From contig JARWKL010000001.1 of NCBI GenBank assembly GCA_029961685.1, forward strand, positions 50,811,062 to 50,875,061: a stretch of DNA of 64,000 nucleotides, given 5' to 3'. The notes below the pieces were generated by a model. It was not told the DNA's origin. It saw only the letters and a program-made list of their open reading frames with translations, and made no database searches. The stretch comes from Aristolochia californica. Its lineage: Eukaryota; Streptophyta; Magnoliopsida; Piperales; Aristolochiaceae. Made by a program: the position numbers and the translations under genes. Below are positions 1 to 11,800 of this stretch, one piece after another (the stretch's first letter is position 1; each line of letters starts with the position of its first letter).

Positions 1-700
1 ATAGATTTTAACTTTGTTTAAATTAATAATTATTAATAAATTATTTATTAATTTAAATATATAAAAATAAAATACTTAAACAAATATTTAATTTTTTAAT
101 ATCCTAATGTTTGTCAAATTTTTAGTTTTACAATATTTAAATTCTCACTCTCAAAATAGTAATTAAATATAATATTGAAAATAATGAATTTGTATAAATA
201 AAAAAGAGGGTAATTTATTATATAAAATTACTCTAATAGATTTAAACTTGTTAAGATAGTTTTATTTAACTAAACTAAGATATATTTTAACTTAATTTAA
301 ATTAATAAATAATTAAATTTGAATTTATATTATTTATTTAATTAAATAAAAATAAAATAATTAAAAAAATCCTTACTTTTATAAAATCCAAATGCTTAAT
401 CAAATTTTTAATTTTAATAATATTTAAATTATCACTCTTAAATTAGAAATCAAATATAATATTAAAAATCATAAATTATATAAATAAAAAAGACGGTACT
501 TTATTTTATAATATTACTCTAATGGATTTAAATTTTATAATATAATTTTATTTCACTATTCCATTAATTGCCTAAGATATATTTTAACTTATATAAATTC
601 ATAAATAATTTTAAAAATAAATTATAATTATTTATTTGCTTAATTATTTAAAAAATACTTAAGCAAATGCTTACTTTTATAATATCCAAATGTGAGAGTG
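1..700. repeat. AT-rich tandem repeat, about 297 bp period
   Basis: The sequence is extremely A/T-rich and repeats itself with a period near 297 bp. The same block (agatatattttaactt) occurs at about 278 and about 575, and the surrounding text (a 'caaatttttaattt' block, then 'ataaataaaaaag', then 'attactctaat') recurs in the same order with many substitutions. About 2.3 copies are visible, and the array may extend left of the window. No ORF or known protein is seen. It could be satellite-like DNA or the AT-rich part of a degraded element. Confidence 0.6.
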
Positions 701-1159
701 AGAGGGCAGAGTGAGAGAGCGAATGCACAAGTGAAGGTGAATTGACAAGCCTTGGATAGGGATTTAACTTTCACTCGTTTTTCAAAAGAACGAGTGAAAG
801 TAAATCCCTAGGTAAAACGAGTGAAAGTAAAATCCCTAGGTAATTCACTTTCACTTGCCACTTACCGTGTGAAATTACAGGTTTTGGGGTCACTTTCACT
901 TAACATGACTTTAACTTCTCACTATAAATAGCTTTGGTGAGATTTCGACAATGTCTTGTAAAAAGAAATGACACAAAGACATCGTTTTGCAAGAGGTCCG
1001 AAAAATGATGTCTAACTTAAACAACTCCCTCAAGGTAGAACATAGACCCGTTCCCAAAATGCATTATTGTCATGTATGGTTTTTTTCAATCTCCAAAATA
1101 ACTAACCAAGACATGTATACTTTCCTCTAAGAGAAATTACAAAACTCAAAATAGGATCT
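701..1159. repeat. Short hairpin and unrecognised sequence
   Basis: Positions 758-779 and 789-809 are inverted copies (agggattt..ttcactcgtt / aacgagtgaaag..aatccct) separated by a loop of about 9 bp. The right arm is repeated again at about 817-837. This looks like a small foldback or remnant MITE. The rest of the interval (838-1159) shows no gene. Confidence 0.45.
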
Positions 1160-1496
1160 ATCGATTTTCTGGAAAAGTGAAAAACTTCATTGACTTGATG
1201 TAATTTGAGTACAATGAGCCTCTATTGATAATAGAGAAAACAAGCAGCATCTAATTACAATTAAACTACTCTTATCCCAATTACACCCAAAGTTTGACAC
1301 TAAAAGATAAGTCTTAGAACAATTGAACATTTGAACATAAATAGAAGACTAACATAACTAAAACACCTTCAAATAAACTCTTTTGTGAGACTTCCTCCTG
1401 TGAAACTTCTCATAGACTACACCATATTAGTTTTAGCTTTTATGAGACTTCTTGTATGAGACTCATGTAAGACTCTTTCATATTTGTTCTTCAACA
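1160..1496 (-). mobile_element. 3' LTR relic of a minus-strand LTR element
   Basis: It ends in ..TTCAACA at 1496 and is followed at once by CTCCCCCTCAAG, the complement of a purine-rich polypurine tract. That is the layout of a 3' LTR read on the minus strand. The text is similar to the LTR at 9737-10018 and, in reverse, to the LTR at 53566-53959, so these are one family. The left boundary is approximate. Confidence 0.6.
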
Positions 1497-2120
1497 CTCC
1501 CCCTCAAGGAGTTTATAACTTCAACTTACAATGAAAAAAATTCTTGGTCTTCAAACTTCATTGTCTATTTTTTTTCATAGATGTAAAATCTTCATATTTT
1601 ATTCTCCCCTTTCTTGACTATTTTGGTCACATAAAAATTACCACAACATGTGGAATAACATACCTTGTTTTTGAAATTGCTCTTCTACTTCTCCCCCCTC
1701 AAGTTGGGGATAAAAAAGACATAGATACTCAGCTTGGATAAAAGACAATATGGGAGAAGAAAATCACTCTTAGTTGTACGATAAAGCTCCATACATCAAT
1801 CAAAATGGTCATAGTCTGAAATACACTCGCTCAATTTTAAAGGTGGAAAACGACTCAACTTTAGGGCACAACAAAGAGACTAGTCACACAAATCACCTCT
1901 TAAGTGAAGAATAAAATATTTGACTCAAAGTGGATAGTGGGCACACTCCTATACTTTTTAGGTAGTTGGTAGAGGCATTGCTCTGAAGTGATAAAAATAC
2001 AAGAAGATAAACTGAAGAAATACTAGAGGAAAATACTATGCAATACTCTTACTTCCAAACAAATCTAGAATATGACCATGAGAGCATCAAATTTCTGCAA
2101 CTCACTAAGTTACGTAAGCC
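1497..2120 (-). mobile_element. Internal (non-coding) region of LTR element relic
   Basis: It begins with the polypurine-tract complement and runs parallel to the internal region of the complete element at 3690-6224 (compare 1690-2090 with 4330-4760). Both contain the same ordered phrases around 'tcaaaatggtcatagt', 'caactttagggcac' and 'gataaactgaagaaatactagag'. There is no gag or pol similarity. It is a non-autonomous relative. Confidence 0.55.
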
Positions 2121-3689
2121 TAGAATTCAACAACTCATTGTGCTATACAATCCTAGACCTGTACAAAGATTTTCAGTAGTTTACTAAGTTATGCAAGCCT
2201 AGACCAAAAACATGCATTTTTAAAACCATACTCTTAAATCTAGACCTACACTTGAGATTTTAGCATCCAACTAAGCTTAACAACCTTGACCCACTTTTGG
2301 GCTTATCAGGAACCAACTAGGCTCACTAGCCTAGACCTGCAAAGGACTTGTTAGCTACAAACTAGGCTCATAGACTCACATTGGCTTATTTATTGACTCA
2401 CTCTTGGAATATCTAATGCCTCAACAAAAGCTTCCCCAACTTTCTCATAAATCGAGTTGAGGAAAGGTCTTGCCTACACAAGATTTAACGTAGCACATGC
2501 CAGCATTACTTACTTATAATTCGATACTTACACTATCCCCCATAATAGTCTGATTTCAAAATACAAGAACAAACAAAAATTGCATCCTAATTTGAGAAAG
2601 GACTACGGCAAAACTTCTATGAGCAACAAACGATCTACTCTTTGTAAAGTGAGTCTCTGTTGTTAGGCGAGGAGGTGTTGTTAATGCCCTCTTGTTCACA
2701 TTAGCCACTTTTCTAGCACCCTTGATGCTTATAATAGTTGATATGGAACTTCAAGACTCTCAAGTGTGTCTTCTTACTCCTCTTCTTCCTCCCTTGGTTT
2801 AAACCAAGTTAAATCCTCTTGGTTAGCTTACCTATATGAAGTGTTTGTAAATTGTGATAGTAGGATCCTTGAAATTGACTTCCTTATCACAAATCCCCTA
2901 CACCTTATACCAAAGGCCTCAACAAAGACTCTTCCCTATGATCCATAATATCTTCTCCAACTCCCATAGAAACCCTATAAAGAAATTTGTCCAAGATTCT
3001 CGATTTCATCACCTAGATCTTGGTGAACAACAAAGAAAACCTTGTCGCCTTGGAGATCCCAATCACTATGCTTACGTATGGCTACACTCACCTCCACTTT
3101 GGAGCAATTATACTAGCCCTCACTTTCCATGGCAGAAAGGTATCCCCGTTTTCTCTTGCATAGCACTCCTTAATCCTCAGTTCAAGGAATACCAACATGC
3201 TTTCGATGGCACCATTCAGACATCATTGAATCTAGGAACAATATTATCACTCTATTTTCAAACTTTAACAAGTTTGTCACATATCCACTATATCTAACTT
3301 GAAAATATCAGGCATGACATAGCCTCTTTTGTTTTACCAAACTATTCTTAAGCCCTATTGATTGTTTGCAACAGCAAAGCACATCTATGATATCTAGCCT
3401 TCCAAAATCCTACTTAAAATGCAACAATATTAATACCTCAGAAGAAGAACCTATTAATATTTATCCTTCTCCTAATCACATATATATTTATACAAATCTC
3501 AATATCTTTACTGACAATCACTATAACTTATATCGATATTTTCAATCTAAAATAAGATACCTTTCCACTCAACTTACCCAGATCTTCTATGGATTGCCCT
3601 TTAATACTTCAATGTTAGTGTAATTGACAAAGCTACACAACTTCTCTACTATGAAAAAAATCACTCAAATGGGTGAGTTGTTGGCCAAG
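2121..3689. other. No recognised gene
   Basis: Unannotated stretch. Short ORFs (for example one of 147 codons at 2854-3297, plus strand) resemble no family I recognise and have no supporting signals. The repeated wording around 'aagcctagac' at 2100-2340 resembles 33000-33130, so this may be decayed repeat sequence. Confidence 0.5.
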
Positions 3690-6224
3690 TGTTGATTTCT
3701 AGGGCCAAATCATAAATATAAAAGATCTCAAGGGAAGGAGAGAAGAGAGGAACTCTAGCCCTTGGGAGAGAGGAGAGAAGAAATCAAGGGAGAGAAAGAA
3801 GAGGAAAGGAGAGAGAGGTATATGGATGAATTTGAGCCAAGGGGAAGAAGCTTGAATGCTCCCATGCCTTGAGGCTATATTTATAGTTGTGGGAAGGTGT
3901 TTACAATGACTACAATGCCCATAGGGCTACATGCTTCAAAAGAAAAAATATAGCAGTGGGCTTACACCAAATTGCATAATTACAATTCTATGCCATCTCC
4001 ATGGAAGTTTTCCTTATTTATAGTCTTGCCACCCCTACACACGTGGGTGTTTTTAACACTCCCCTCAAACTGGTGTTTGTAACTTCACTTTACAAATAAT
4101 CTTAGTCAAGAAATTTGTGTGCTTGTAAAGAAATTCAAATCTTGTGTGGTTGAAAAAAAAACTTTGATTCTTTGTTTTGATTCATCATGTTTTTGTTCAC
4201 ATATTTCTTGTAATCTGCATCTTGTTCTCATCTTCACTCCCACTTACTTGGATATTCTAGTTACATAAAATTTGATTACCACAAGAAGAAGGATTCTTCA
4301 TTATTGGTACCCTCTTTCTTGTACTTCTTCTAAATCTCCCCCTCAAGCTTGGGATCTCTTAATTCTTTACCAAGATACCCAGCTTGCGCAACATAATAGT
4401 GAGAGAAGAAAAAGTCACTCATAGCCATATGACAAAGGTCCATACACCAGTCAAAATGGTCATAGTTTGAAACACACTCTGCTCAATTTCAATGCTGAAA
4501 AAATAGCCCAACTTTAGGGCACAAAAAAGAGACTACTCACCTTTTAAGGGTAGCTCAAACACAAATCACCTCTTTGGTGAAGAATAAAAGACTTGACTCA
4601 AGATGGATGTTGGGCACACTCCTGTACTGTTTACGTAGTGGGTCTAGGAATTGCTCTAAAGTGATGAAATCCCAAGATGATAAACTGAAGAAATACTAGA
4701 GGAAAATAACTTTAATTGAAATGAGCCGATTATTCAACACTTATACTTTCAAATGAATCTAGAATGTGCCATTTTTTAAAAATAAATAAATTAAGAGAGA
4801 CTATAGCGGTAGATTTGAATTAACTTAAATTTTTTTACCAAGTATGACTTTTGGGGGACTCAAGAGGGAGATAAAAAAATAATTCCTTTATGAACATGAT
4901 GATTGAGGAAACTTAAAAAAAATCTCCAATAAGAAAGTTGTAAGAAGGAACATAATAATAGAAACTTTTAAAAAATAAAATTCTCATATAGGGCAATTAC
5001 TTATTAACACAAATTGACCAATTTGGACAGAAAATATTTAAGAGATAAATTATGGAATAAGGGAGATTAGGTCACAAATATTTGGAATTTAGACTAAGGA
5101 AGCAAGGCATTAAATTTTAGACTTTTTTTAAAAAATAAAACTAAACTCATTTAGCGAAAGACTTCTCTTAAGGAAGCTAATGTGATGTGAGATCAAATAA
5201 AAAAAATTTTAATGATGGAAAGATACTCAAGTTTGTAAAATATTGACTATATTTTGAAGAAAAAAAATAGGAAACTTAACCAACATTAATAACCCAAAAG
5301 ATGAAGCAAATTATGCAGCTAAAATTTGGTTTTTTGCATCCAATAGGATACCAACATGATCCTTGATTCTTCTAATGTGGATATCACTATCTAGAAAGAT
5401 CAGATTGAGAAACGGTTTACTGGGATTGAAAGTAGATGTACATAAATTTCTTTTGAGATAAAATTCTCAATATAAATTCTCAGTCATGTTGGTACAAACC
5501 ATTCAAAAAATTGAGGCTTTCTACTGCTACATGAAATTTTTTTGTTGTGTGACCTTTGTTGATTCCAATGTCAATTTAACTTTCTATAAAACTCTAATTC
5601 TGACAAATATTTTTGGGTTGAAAAACTAGACTCAATGATCTTTCCAATCGTTAATAATTTTTTTTATATAAAACGTATGTTTAGAGAGGTGAGAAAACCA
5701 ATAGAAACAAAATTTGGAATGAAACTAAAAGGAACAAGAAACTCCTTTTTTTTTTCCTTTTCTTCTTCTTCTTCTTCTTCTTCTTCTTCTTCCTCCCTTT
5801 CTTCTCCATCTTCTTTTCCTTTTTCATGTCAAATCTTTGCCCGCTCTGATACCATGTTGATTTTTAGGGCCAAATCATAAACACAAAAGATCTCAAGAGA
5901 AGGAGAGAAGAGTGGAACTCTAGCTCTTGGGAGAGATAAGAGAAGAAACCAAGGGAGAGAAAGAAGAGGAAAAAATAGAGATGTGTAAGGATGGATTTGA
6001 GCCAAGAGGAAGAGGCTTGGATGCTCTACCCATGCCTTGAGGTTGTTTTTATAGTTGTGGGAAGGTGTTTATAATTATTACAATGTCCTTACAACTACAT
6101 GCTTCAAAAAGAAAAAGATAAGAGGACACACACTAGCTTGAATAATTACAATTCTATGCCATCTTTATGGAAGTTTTTCTTATTTACTAGCCATGCCACC
6201 CCTACACACGGGTTTCTTTTAACA
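3690..6224 (-). mobile_element. Non-autonomous LTR retrotransposon (LARD/TRIM type), complete
   Basis: Two LTRs, 3690-4058 (369 bp) and 5855-6224 (370 bp), each start TGTTGATTT and end TTTTAACA. The primer-binding site, the complement of initiator Met tRNA (TGGTATCAGAGC), lies just inside the right LTR at about 5843-5854 on the minus strand. The polypurine tract (GAGGGGAG on minus) lies just inside the left LTR at 4059-4066, so the element reads on the minus strand. Flanking target duplications are CCAAG (3685-3689) and CCATG (6225-6229), 4 of 5 matching. The 1.8 kb interior has no gag, protease, RT or integrase, so it would have needed helper proteins. Confidence 0.85.
5761..5793. repeat. 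(TTC)n microsatellite
   Basis: An almost perfect TTC/GAA run inside the non-coding element, close to its primer-binding site. The serine-rich plus-strand ORF over it is a translation artefact. Confidence 0.9.
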
Positions 6225-6628
6225 CCATGTAAGTCCTATTAATGGTCAATTTGAAAATTTTTAAGAATCATAACTCAAGGGAATTTGTATCCATCATAAT
6301 CAATATGAGAAAAAACTAGCAACACTTATAACACTAAACTATTGCATATTCCAACCAACCACTTCAGTGTTACACATTCCTAAAACCAAGCAAGTATAAT
6401 TATTATTATCTTATAAATCAACAAGTCTACTCATAATGGACTCTAACGACCAATAGTTAAGAACTCGAGCAAGAAGCATTTAGGTCATTAAACAGCAACC
6501 TAGGATGCAATGTCAACAACAAGATACATTAGCATTGCAAGGTAATATACACTTACCTATCACACACACATTACCATTAAAGTCAGACTTAGCATGCCAT
6601 CGTTATTATATTTAAAAAACTTAAATTT
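6225..6628. other. No recognised gene
   Basis: Sequence between the LTR element ending at 6224 and the broken copia pol at 6629. AT-rich, with no ORF or repeat structure that I can assign. Confidence 0.5.
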
Positions 6629-7057
6629 TTATCCCTTAATCTGTGTTCCAGAAGGGGTCAATGGCGTCCCAAGTGAGGTCCATATCAAAAGCATTAGATT
6701 TATTTTAGGAAATAAACCCATACCTTTCTGCTTATCATCAATAAATGTCACATAGTAATTAGAACCACCAAGGGAGGTAACAGTTGAGGGCCCCCACGCA
6801 TCAGTGTTAACCAACTCCAATTTTGATGTCTTGTGGTTCATTCTAGCCTTAGAAAAGCTAACCCTTTTCTGCTTGCCGAAAATACAACCTTCACACAAAC
6901 TGTTGTTTATAGTGTTCAACCCTGGTAGCTTCTCTTTGGACTGAAGCACTTTCATTTCCTTCTCACTTATGTGACCGAGCCTATAATGCCACAAATCATA
7001 AGTAGTAACAACATCAGGAAATGCAACCGTGTCTCTGCAACTGGAAGTGATGTACAA
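6629..7057 (-). pseudogene. Copia GAG-pre-integrase and start of integrase
   Basis: The 142-codon ORF contains the GAG-pre-integrase signature LWHYRLGHISEKEM, the zinc-finger pair CEGCIFGKQ, and then the integrase core opening with the 'TDAWGP' block and 'YYVTFIDD'. In intact copia proteins this block reads D.WGP and FIDDFSR. Here the text departs from the family after FIDD, which marks a frameshift or deletion. No catalytic second Asp or Glu is visible. Part of a dead element. Confidence 0.85.
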
Positions 7058-7108
7058 AGTTCTAGTTTTAACTCCTCATGCAACAACCATGGCTCCCTTT
7101 GTGAATTT

Positions 7109-7756
7109 CTAGGCAACACCATTAAAAGTCACATTATGATCTTCATCATCAAGTTGCCCTACTGAGATAAGATTACCGATAAGTTTTGGTACATGTCTTA
7201 CCATGTGAATTTTCCACGCTGACCCGTTTGACATCCTCAAATTGACATCATCAATATCGACAATATCCAAAATTTCTCCAGCAAGATACACCTTCTCGTG
7301 ATCTCTAGCAACATAATTCTCCATGATCTCATGGTGCACAATGGTATGAAAAGAAACTTCTGAATCTAACACCCAAGTGTCAATAGGGCTATCAATCGAC
7401 AAGGGTAAAGCATCTTGTACTTCTTCAGTCATTGAATTTGCAGCATCGTTTTTCTTTTCATCCTTCTTCGGTGCTCTACAGTTCTTCTTTATGTGGCCAG
7501 ACTTTCCACAATTCCAGTACTCCACATTCCTTATGAATTTGGACTTGCTTCTTCCATTCCTTGACTTCCCTCTACCGTTGCCCTTGTTGAAATTCCTCTC
7601 AAAGTTTCTACCCCTAGTATCGATATTTAGGGTAGAATTAGATGTTGATGATTCTTCATAATCCTTTCTAAGAATTTCCTTAGCAAAATTGGTATCCCGA
7701 ACATCATTAAAGGTCAACTTCCCATTGCCTACAGAGTTGCTGACCGCAACCCTCAT
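7109..7756 (-). pseudogene. Copia gag C-terminus, zinc knuckle and protease
   Basis: The 215-codon ORF contains a CCHC knuckle (CGKSGHIKKNC, about residue 83) and the aspartic protease region WVLDSEVSFH (about residue 128). Intact copia proteases have D(S/T)GAS here, so the Gly-Ala pair is altered (SEVS) and the protease is probably dead. Downstream ISVGQLDDE matches the usual copia block before GAG-pre-integrase. Confidence 0.85.
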
Positions 7757-7905
7757 AGGCTCCCAAAAATTTGGTAAAGAATTAAGGCACGAATATCATC
7801 ATCAAATTTAATATGAACGAAGGTCAATTGATTGACAATCGTGCTAAACTCATTCAAATGTATTGCCATATGTATTTTCTGTCATCTTTGAATTGAAGAG
7901 TTTTT

Positions 7906-8094
7906 TCATGAGATGAACCTTATTATTTGTGGAGGTTTCTCATACATATCCAACAGAAACTTCATCATCCTCGTTGTGGTTTTCTCCGATGCCATGTTGT
8001 GAGCAATGTTCTTCGACAGAGTTAACCAGACTACTCCCAACACATATCTGTCAAGGAGATTCCACTCATCATCTTTCATACCTTTTGGTTTCAT
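7906..8094 (-). pseudogene. Copia gag N-terminal fragment
   Basis: Short minus-strand ORF with KDDEWNLLDRYVLGVVWLTLS and LLDMYEKPP, the arrangement of the copia gag (UBN2/DUF4219) region. It joins the knuckle-bearing ORF at 7109-7756 only across frame changes. Confidence 0.65.
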
Positions 8095-8253
8095 ATCCAG
8101 AAGTGGTATGTGTAGCTTTTTACTGTATAGATCATATTCGATTTACATCCTCCAGAATGCAAAATCCATATCATCAAACTTGTTGATTCCTAGTGTCGAT
8201 CCTTCTCAACCAGTCATTGCTCTTTATTAAAAACCAAAGCTCTGATACCACTT

Positions 8254-8688
8254 GTTTGGAATTAGACTCCTTAATTCCAAACTAACGAGAACAATAATAA
8301 TAATTGCGGAAGAAAGAAAATGCAAGCATAATAATACAAAAAAATATTTATACAGGTTCGTCTCAAGGTGAGACTACGTCCTATCTTCCGCCGTAGTACT
8401 AATCCACTGTGAAGATGAAATAGTTTACAAGAGAAATCATATACTTACAAGTGTGCAACTCAAGATCCTTCTCCGATGATGATAAAAGCCTAAGAACGAC
8501 GTCCCCAAATATAAAGAGAAAATTAGGGCAACCCAACTTAAGATCCTTCTACGATGATGATAAAACCCTAACAACGATGCTCCCAAATATAAAGAGAAAA
8601 TTAGGGCAACCGGATTACAAGTGTGAAATCCCTAAACTACCCGCGTACCGACTCAATGTAAGGCATTAATTAGGCCCACAACTTAACA
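8254..8688 (-). repeat. Copia 5' LTR with internal tandem duplication
   Basis: 435 bp, bounded by TG..CA type ends (TGTTTGG / CTTAACA on plus). A roughly 78-bp block is tandemly duplicated at about 8458-8613 (two copies of an 'agatccttct.cgatgatgataaa' segment ending 'aaaattagggcaacc'). The solo LTR at 25468-25941 has only one copy of the 'gataaaaccctaa..aaaattagggcaacc' part, so the duplication is specific to this copy. Confidence 0.8.
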
Positions 8689-8893
8689 CGATCTAGGTTT
8701 CCATGAAAGAACAAAGCACATTGAAATATATTGTCATTTGGTTCAAGAAAATTACAAGATGGTGTTATATCTATGCAATATATTCCCTCTAGGAATCAAT
8801 TAGTAGATATTTTTAATAAGGTCATAGGAGCTGGTCCACTTGCTTCTACTTGCTCAAAACATGGAAGTTTTGATGTTTTTACACCAACTTGAG
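8689..8893 (+). pseudogene. Copia RNase H C-terminal tail
   Basis: Plus-strand translation gives FHERTKHIEI, then LVDIFNKVIGAGPLAS and FDVFTPT, the end of copia RNase H (usual form HE+TKHIEIDCH...DIFTKAL). It ends in a polypurine tract (TTGAGGGGGAG) at 8889-8899. The minus-strand copia LTR at 8254-8688 interrupts it exactly before FHERTK, so this older element was the insertion target. Confidence 0.85.
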
Positions 8894-8899
8894 GGGGAG

Positions 8900-9230
8900 T
8901 GTTGAAGGAACACCAATGGCATATATTGTAATTAAGGGGTTAAGTGACATATCTTGTATTTATCAGGTGTTTTAAGTGCTTTATTATCTTTGTTATATAT
9001 TAGAGTTTTTACACTCAATTGTAAATAAGATGTTAGTGAGAGGGAGGCTCATACTCGAACTCCTCTCTTCTCCAGTCGAAAGGCTCTCTCCCTTCATACT
9101 CATGTTCTTCTTCTAAAACCCTCATCTCTCATTTTCTTCTTCTACTTCCTCCCTCTTCTTCGTTTCCTCTTCTTTAAGCCTCTTAAGCATGAAACCCTAA
9201 AATTTAAAACTCACAACTTATCTTGGTTAT
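8900..9230 (+). mobile_element. 3' LTR of older plus-strand copia
   Basis: Starts TGTTGAAGGA immediately after the polypurine tract. It contains 'ttatatatta' at about 8993, a possible TATA region, and then a pyrimidine-rich leader-like stretch. The right end is not defined by a clear CA and duplication, so the boundary is approximate. Confidence 0.6.
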
Positions 9231-9736
9231 AGAGGGTGCAATTGTTTTAGCCTTTTCTTATCCAAATATTCCTCATTTTCTAAATGCAAATGAACAAACA
9301 AGAGAACTTCTATAGGCAATACCACACTAATACAAACAATTCCACATAGAAATATCACACATTCTAAAATTTCCAAATGTTTATGCATGAATGCTTATTT
9401 AGAATGATCTCAGTGGCTACTCCTACAAATGTGTCTAATGCCAAAGCTCCTACAATTTGAGCTTTAAATTACTAAGTTGAATACTATTAGCCAGAGCTTG
9501 GAGAGTTATATGAAGTATAGGATCCAAAATTTCACTCAGAGTTTAACAAACAAACTACATTATAAGCAATCAAAGAATAGACCAGACAACTATACATGTT
9601 GCAAAAAAAAAAAAAAAAATTAGAAAAATGAGCTGCCTAGATGTTACAATAAAAAATGCAACAACCTCAAGAGACTTCCCTCCTCCCCCTCCTCTCTATT
9701 TTCCCTTGTTTGCTTTCTCCTCTCCTTCCCCTCTAT
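9231..9736. other. No recognised gene
   Basis: AT-rich filler with a poly-A run (about 9602-9619) and a pyrimidine-rich stretch at 9670-9735. No ORF or repeat that I can assign. Confidence 0.5.
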
Positions 9737-10018
9737 TGAATTTTTGGAAAAGAAACTATTTCACTGACTTGTTGTAATTTGATTATACGAGTCTTTATTT
9801 ATAATAGAGGAAACAAGTAGAATCCAATTATAATTAAACTACCCTTGTCCCAGTTACACCCAAAGTTATACATTAAAAGGTAAGTCCTAGAACAATTGAA
9901 CAACCGAACGTAAATAGATACTAACATAACTAAAACAACTTTAATTGAGATTCTTTTGTGAGACCTCCACCCGTGAGACTCTTGTAGGACTCCACCATAA
10001 TAGTCTTACTCTTCAACA
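9737..10018 (-). mobile_element. 3' LTR of a minus-strand LTR element
   Basis: Ends ..CTTCAACA at 10018 and is followed by an 18-bp polypurine-tract complement (10019-10036, caccctcaagttggag). It is the same family as 1160-1496 and the LARD LTRs at 53566/55768. The rest of this element is displaced because another LTR starts at 10037. Confidence 0.7.
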
Positions 10019-10333
10019 ATCACCCTCAAGTTGGAGTGTTAAATTCTAGGGTATAATCCATGGGTAACTTGGTTTGAGAAGAAAAAGAAGAATGAAAAAG
10101 AAAGAAGGAAGAAGAGAAGATAAGAAGGAGAAGGCAATACCACGAGTTGAGGAGAGAAACTTTAGGGTTAAGAGAGATCACATGAATGAGCTCCTCCCCC
10201 TATCTTTCTTATTTATATAGGTGGGGCATGAATGTCCTAATAGATAAGAATAAAAAAGAACACTTAAACTAATCACTAATTATAGCTTATGTCACTCTCA
10301 TGAATGCCACTCATACTACTTTAACATTCCCCC

Positions 10334-10546
10334 TCAAGTTGGAGAGAAAACATCAAATATTTCCAGCTTGGAGCAGATATCTGTGAGTGACTTTGCAAAA
10401 ATAGCCGTCGTGAAGATGTCCACCAATTGATTCTTTGAAGGGAGATATTGCTTATATATTATTCGGCTTGAAGCTTTTCTCGTATGAAATAACAGTCTAT
10501 TCTCATGAAAATTGGTTTGCAATACGGATAACTGCCTAATGGTCAC
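10334..10546 (-). pseudogene. Copia RNase H C-terminal fragment
   Basis: 70 codons ending QLVDIFTTAIFAKSLTDICSKLEIFDVFSPT, the standard copia RNase H end just before the polypurine tract. Upstream coding between here and 11135 is broken by frame changes. Confidence 0.75.
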
Positions 10547-11134
10547 AGTGAAACTACATAAGTTTGGTTATCCTAAACCAAGTTCAATTATGAATATTTT
10601 TAACCATAACAATTCACTTATTGCAAGTGTCATAACTCAATATTCCGCTTCCAAACTTGATCTAGCCACTACATCCTGTTTTTTTCTTCTCTAGGTGACT
10701 AGATTGCCCCCAACAGTTGTGTACTAACCAGATATATCAATTTCTACATGACCATGACATTTATATAGTAGCCGTTGACCTGGACTTTTTTTTAGATACC
10801 CAAGGACTCTTTCGAATTCTTTCCAATGTAATTGTTGTGGTTGATGCATATACTAGTTGATAACATTGATCAAATAGGAAATATCTAGTCATGTGACTGT
10901 GAGATAGATGAACTTCCCAACTAACAATTGAAACTAACCAATATCAAGATTGCTACTAGTTCGACCACACAACTCTACATTAGGTTCCATAGGTGTGTAG
11001 GCAAGCTTGCTTCCAAGCATCCCGGTCTCCTTCAACAAATCAAGTAGGTACTTCCTTTGTAATAGAACTATACCATGTTTGGATTTAAGAACTTTAATCG
11101 CAAGAAAGTACTTGAGAAGGTTGAGGTCCTTGTC

Positions 11135-11506
11135 CTACTTTACTTGCTGAATGCCACAAAAGTCATTGCTTATAATAACAATATCATCCACGTATACCGC
11201 CATAAGAATGTTGCCCTTAGTGGAATTTTGGGTAAACATTGAATGATTACTTTCACACCTCTTGAACCCAAGCTTGGTAACTATAGTGGTAAATTTATCA
11301 AAATAAGCCCACAAAGACTGTTTTAACCCATATATTGTTTTATTCAGTTGACATACTTTCTCCCCCTCAACCACATAACCAGGTGGTTGGCACATGTAGA
11401 ATTCCTCAGAGAGTATACCTTTTAAGAAAGCAATTTTGACATTTAACTTATGTAACTCCCATTTAAAATTGGTTCCTAGAGAAATTAGAACTCTGAACGA
11501 GTTCAT
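11135..11506 (-). pseudogene. Copia reverse transcriptase fragment
   Basis: The 123-codon ORF has the RT blocks LNVKIAFLKGILSEEFYMCQPPGY (normally DVKTAFLNG.L.EE.YM.QPPG), LNKTIYGLKQS and the catalytic AVYVDDIVI. The YVDD pair is intact, but the first Asp of the upstream block is Asn and the ORF is short. Not functional. Confidence 0.9.
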
Positions 11507-11800
11507 CTTGGCAACAAGAGAAAATGTTTCATAACAATCAACTCTGTAAGACAGAGTATAACCTTTAGAAACTAACAGAGCCTTATATCTAGCAACATAA
11601 CCATCTAGATTATATTTTAGGGAGAAGACCTATTTGCACCCAACTGTCTTTTTTCCTTGAGGAAGAGTGGCCTAATGTCAAGTGGAATTGTGGTACATAG
11701 TCTAAATCTCTTCTTCCATGGCAGATTTCCTCCTTAGATTAGTGAAAGCCTTTATCTTCATTACATGCTCTTACAACTTTTCTATTCATCATCGATAAAA

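Larger units (their letters stand above)
6629..8688 (-). mobile_element. Truncated Ty1/copia element with 5' LTR
   Basis: Read on the minus strand, the 5' LTR is 8688-8254 (TGTTAAGTTG...CCAAACA). It is followed by a primer-binding site TGGTATCAGAG (8251-8241), then gag, a CCHC knuckle, a protease-like segment, GAG-pre-integrase and the first part of integrase, where the element stops near 6629. No RT, RNase H or second LTR is present, so the 3' half has been lost. The related LTR at 25468-25941 is a solo copy of the same family. Confidence 0.85.
10037..11800 (-). mobile_element. Truncated Ty1/copia element (3' half)
   Basis: The 3' LTR is 10037-10326 (TGTTAAATTC...TTTAACA), followed on the plus strand by TTCCCCCTCAAG (polypurine-tract complement), then RNase H, RT and a short stretch upstream of RT on the minus strand. 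It ends near 11800 without gag or a 5' LTR. The LTR is related to the interrupted LTR starting at 53379. It sits 18 bp inside the element that ends at 10018. Confidence 0.8.

Noticed and set aside
2854..3297. 147-codon plus-strand ORF
   Set aside because: No similarity recognised, no codon-use signal, and located in repetitive-looking DNA.
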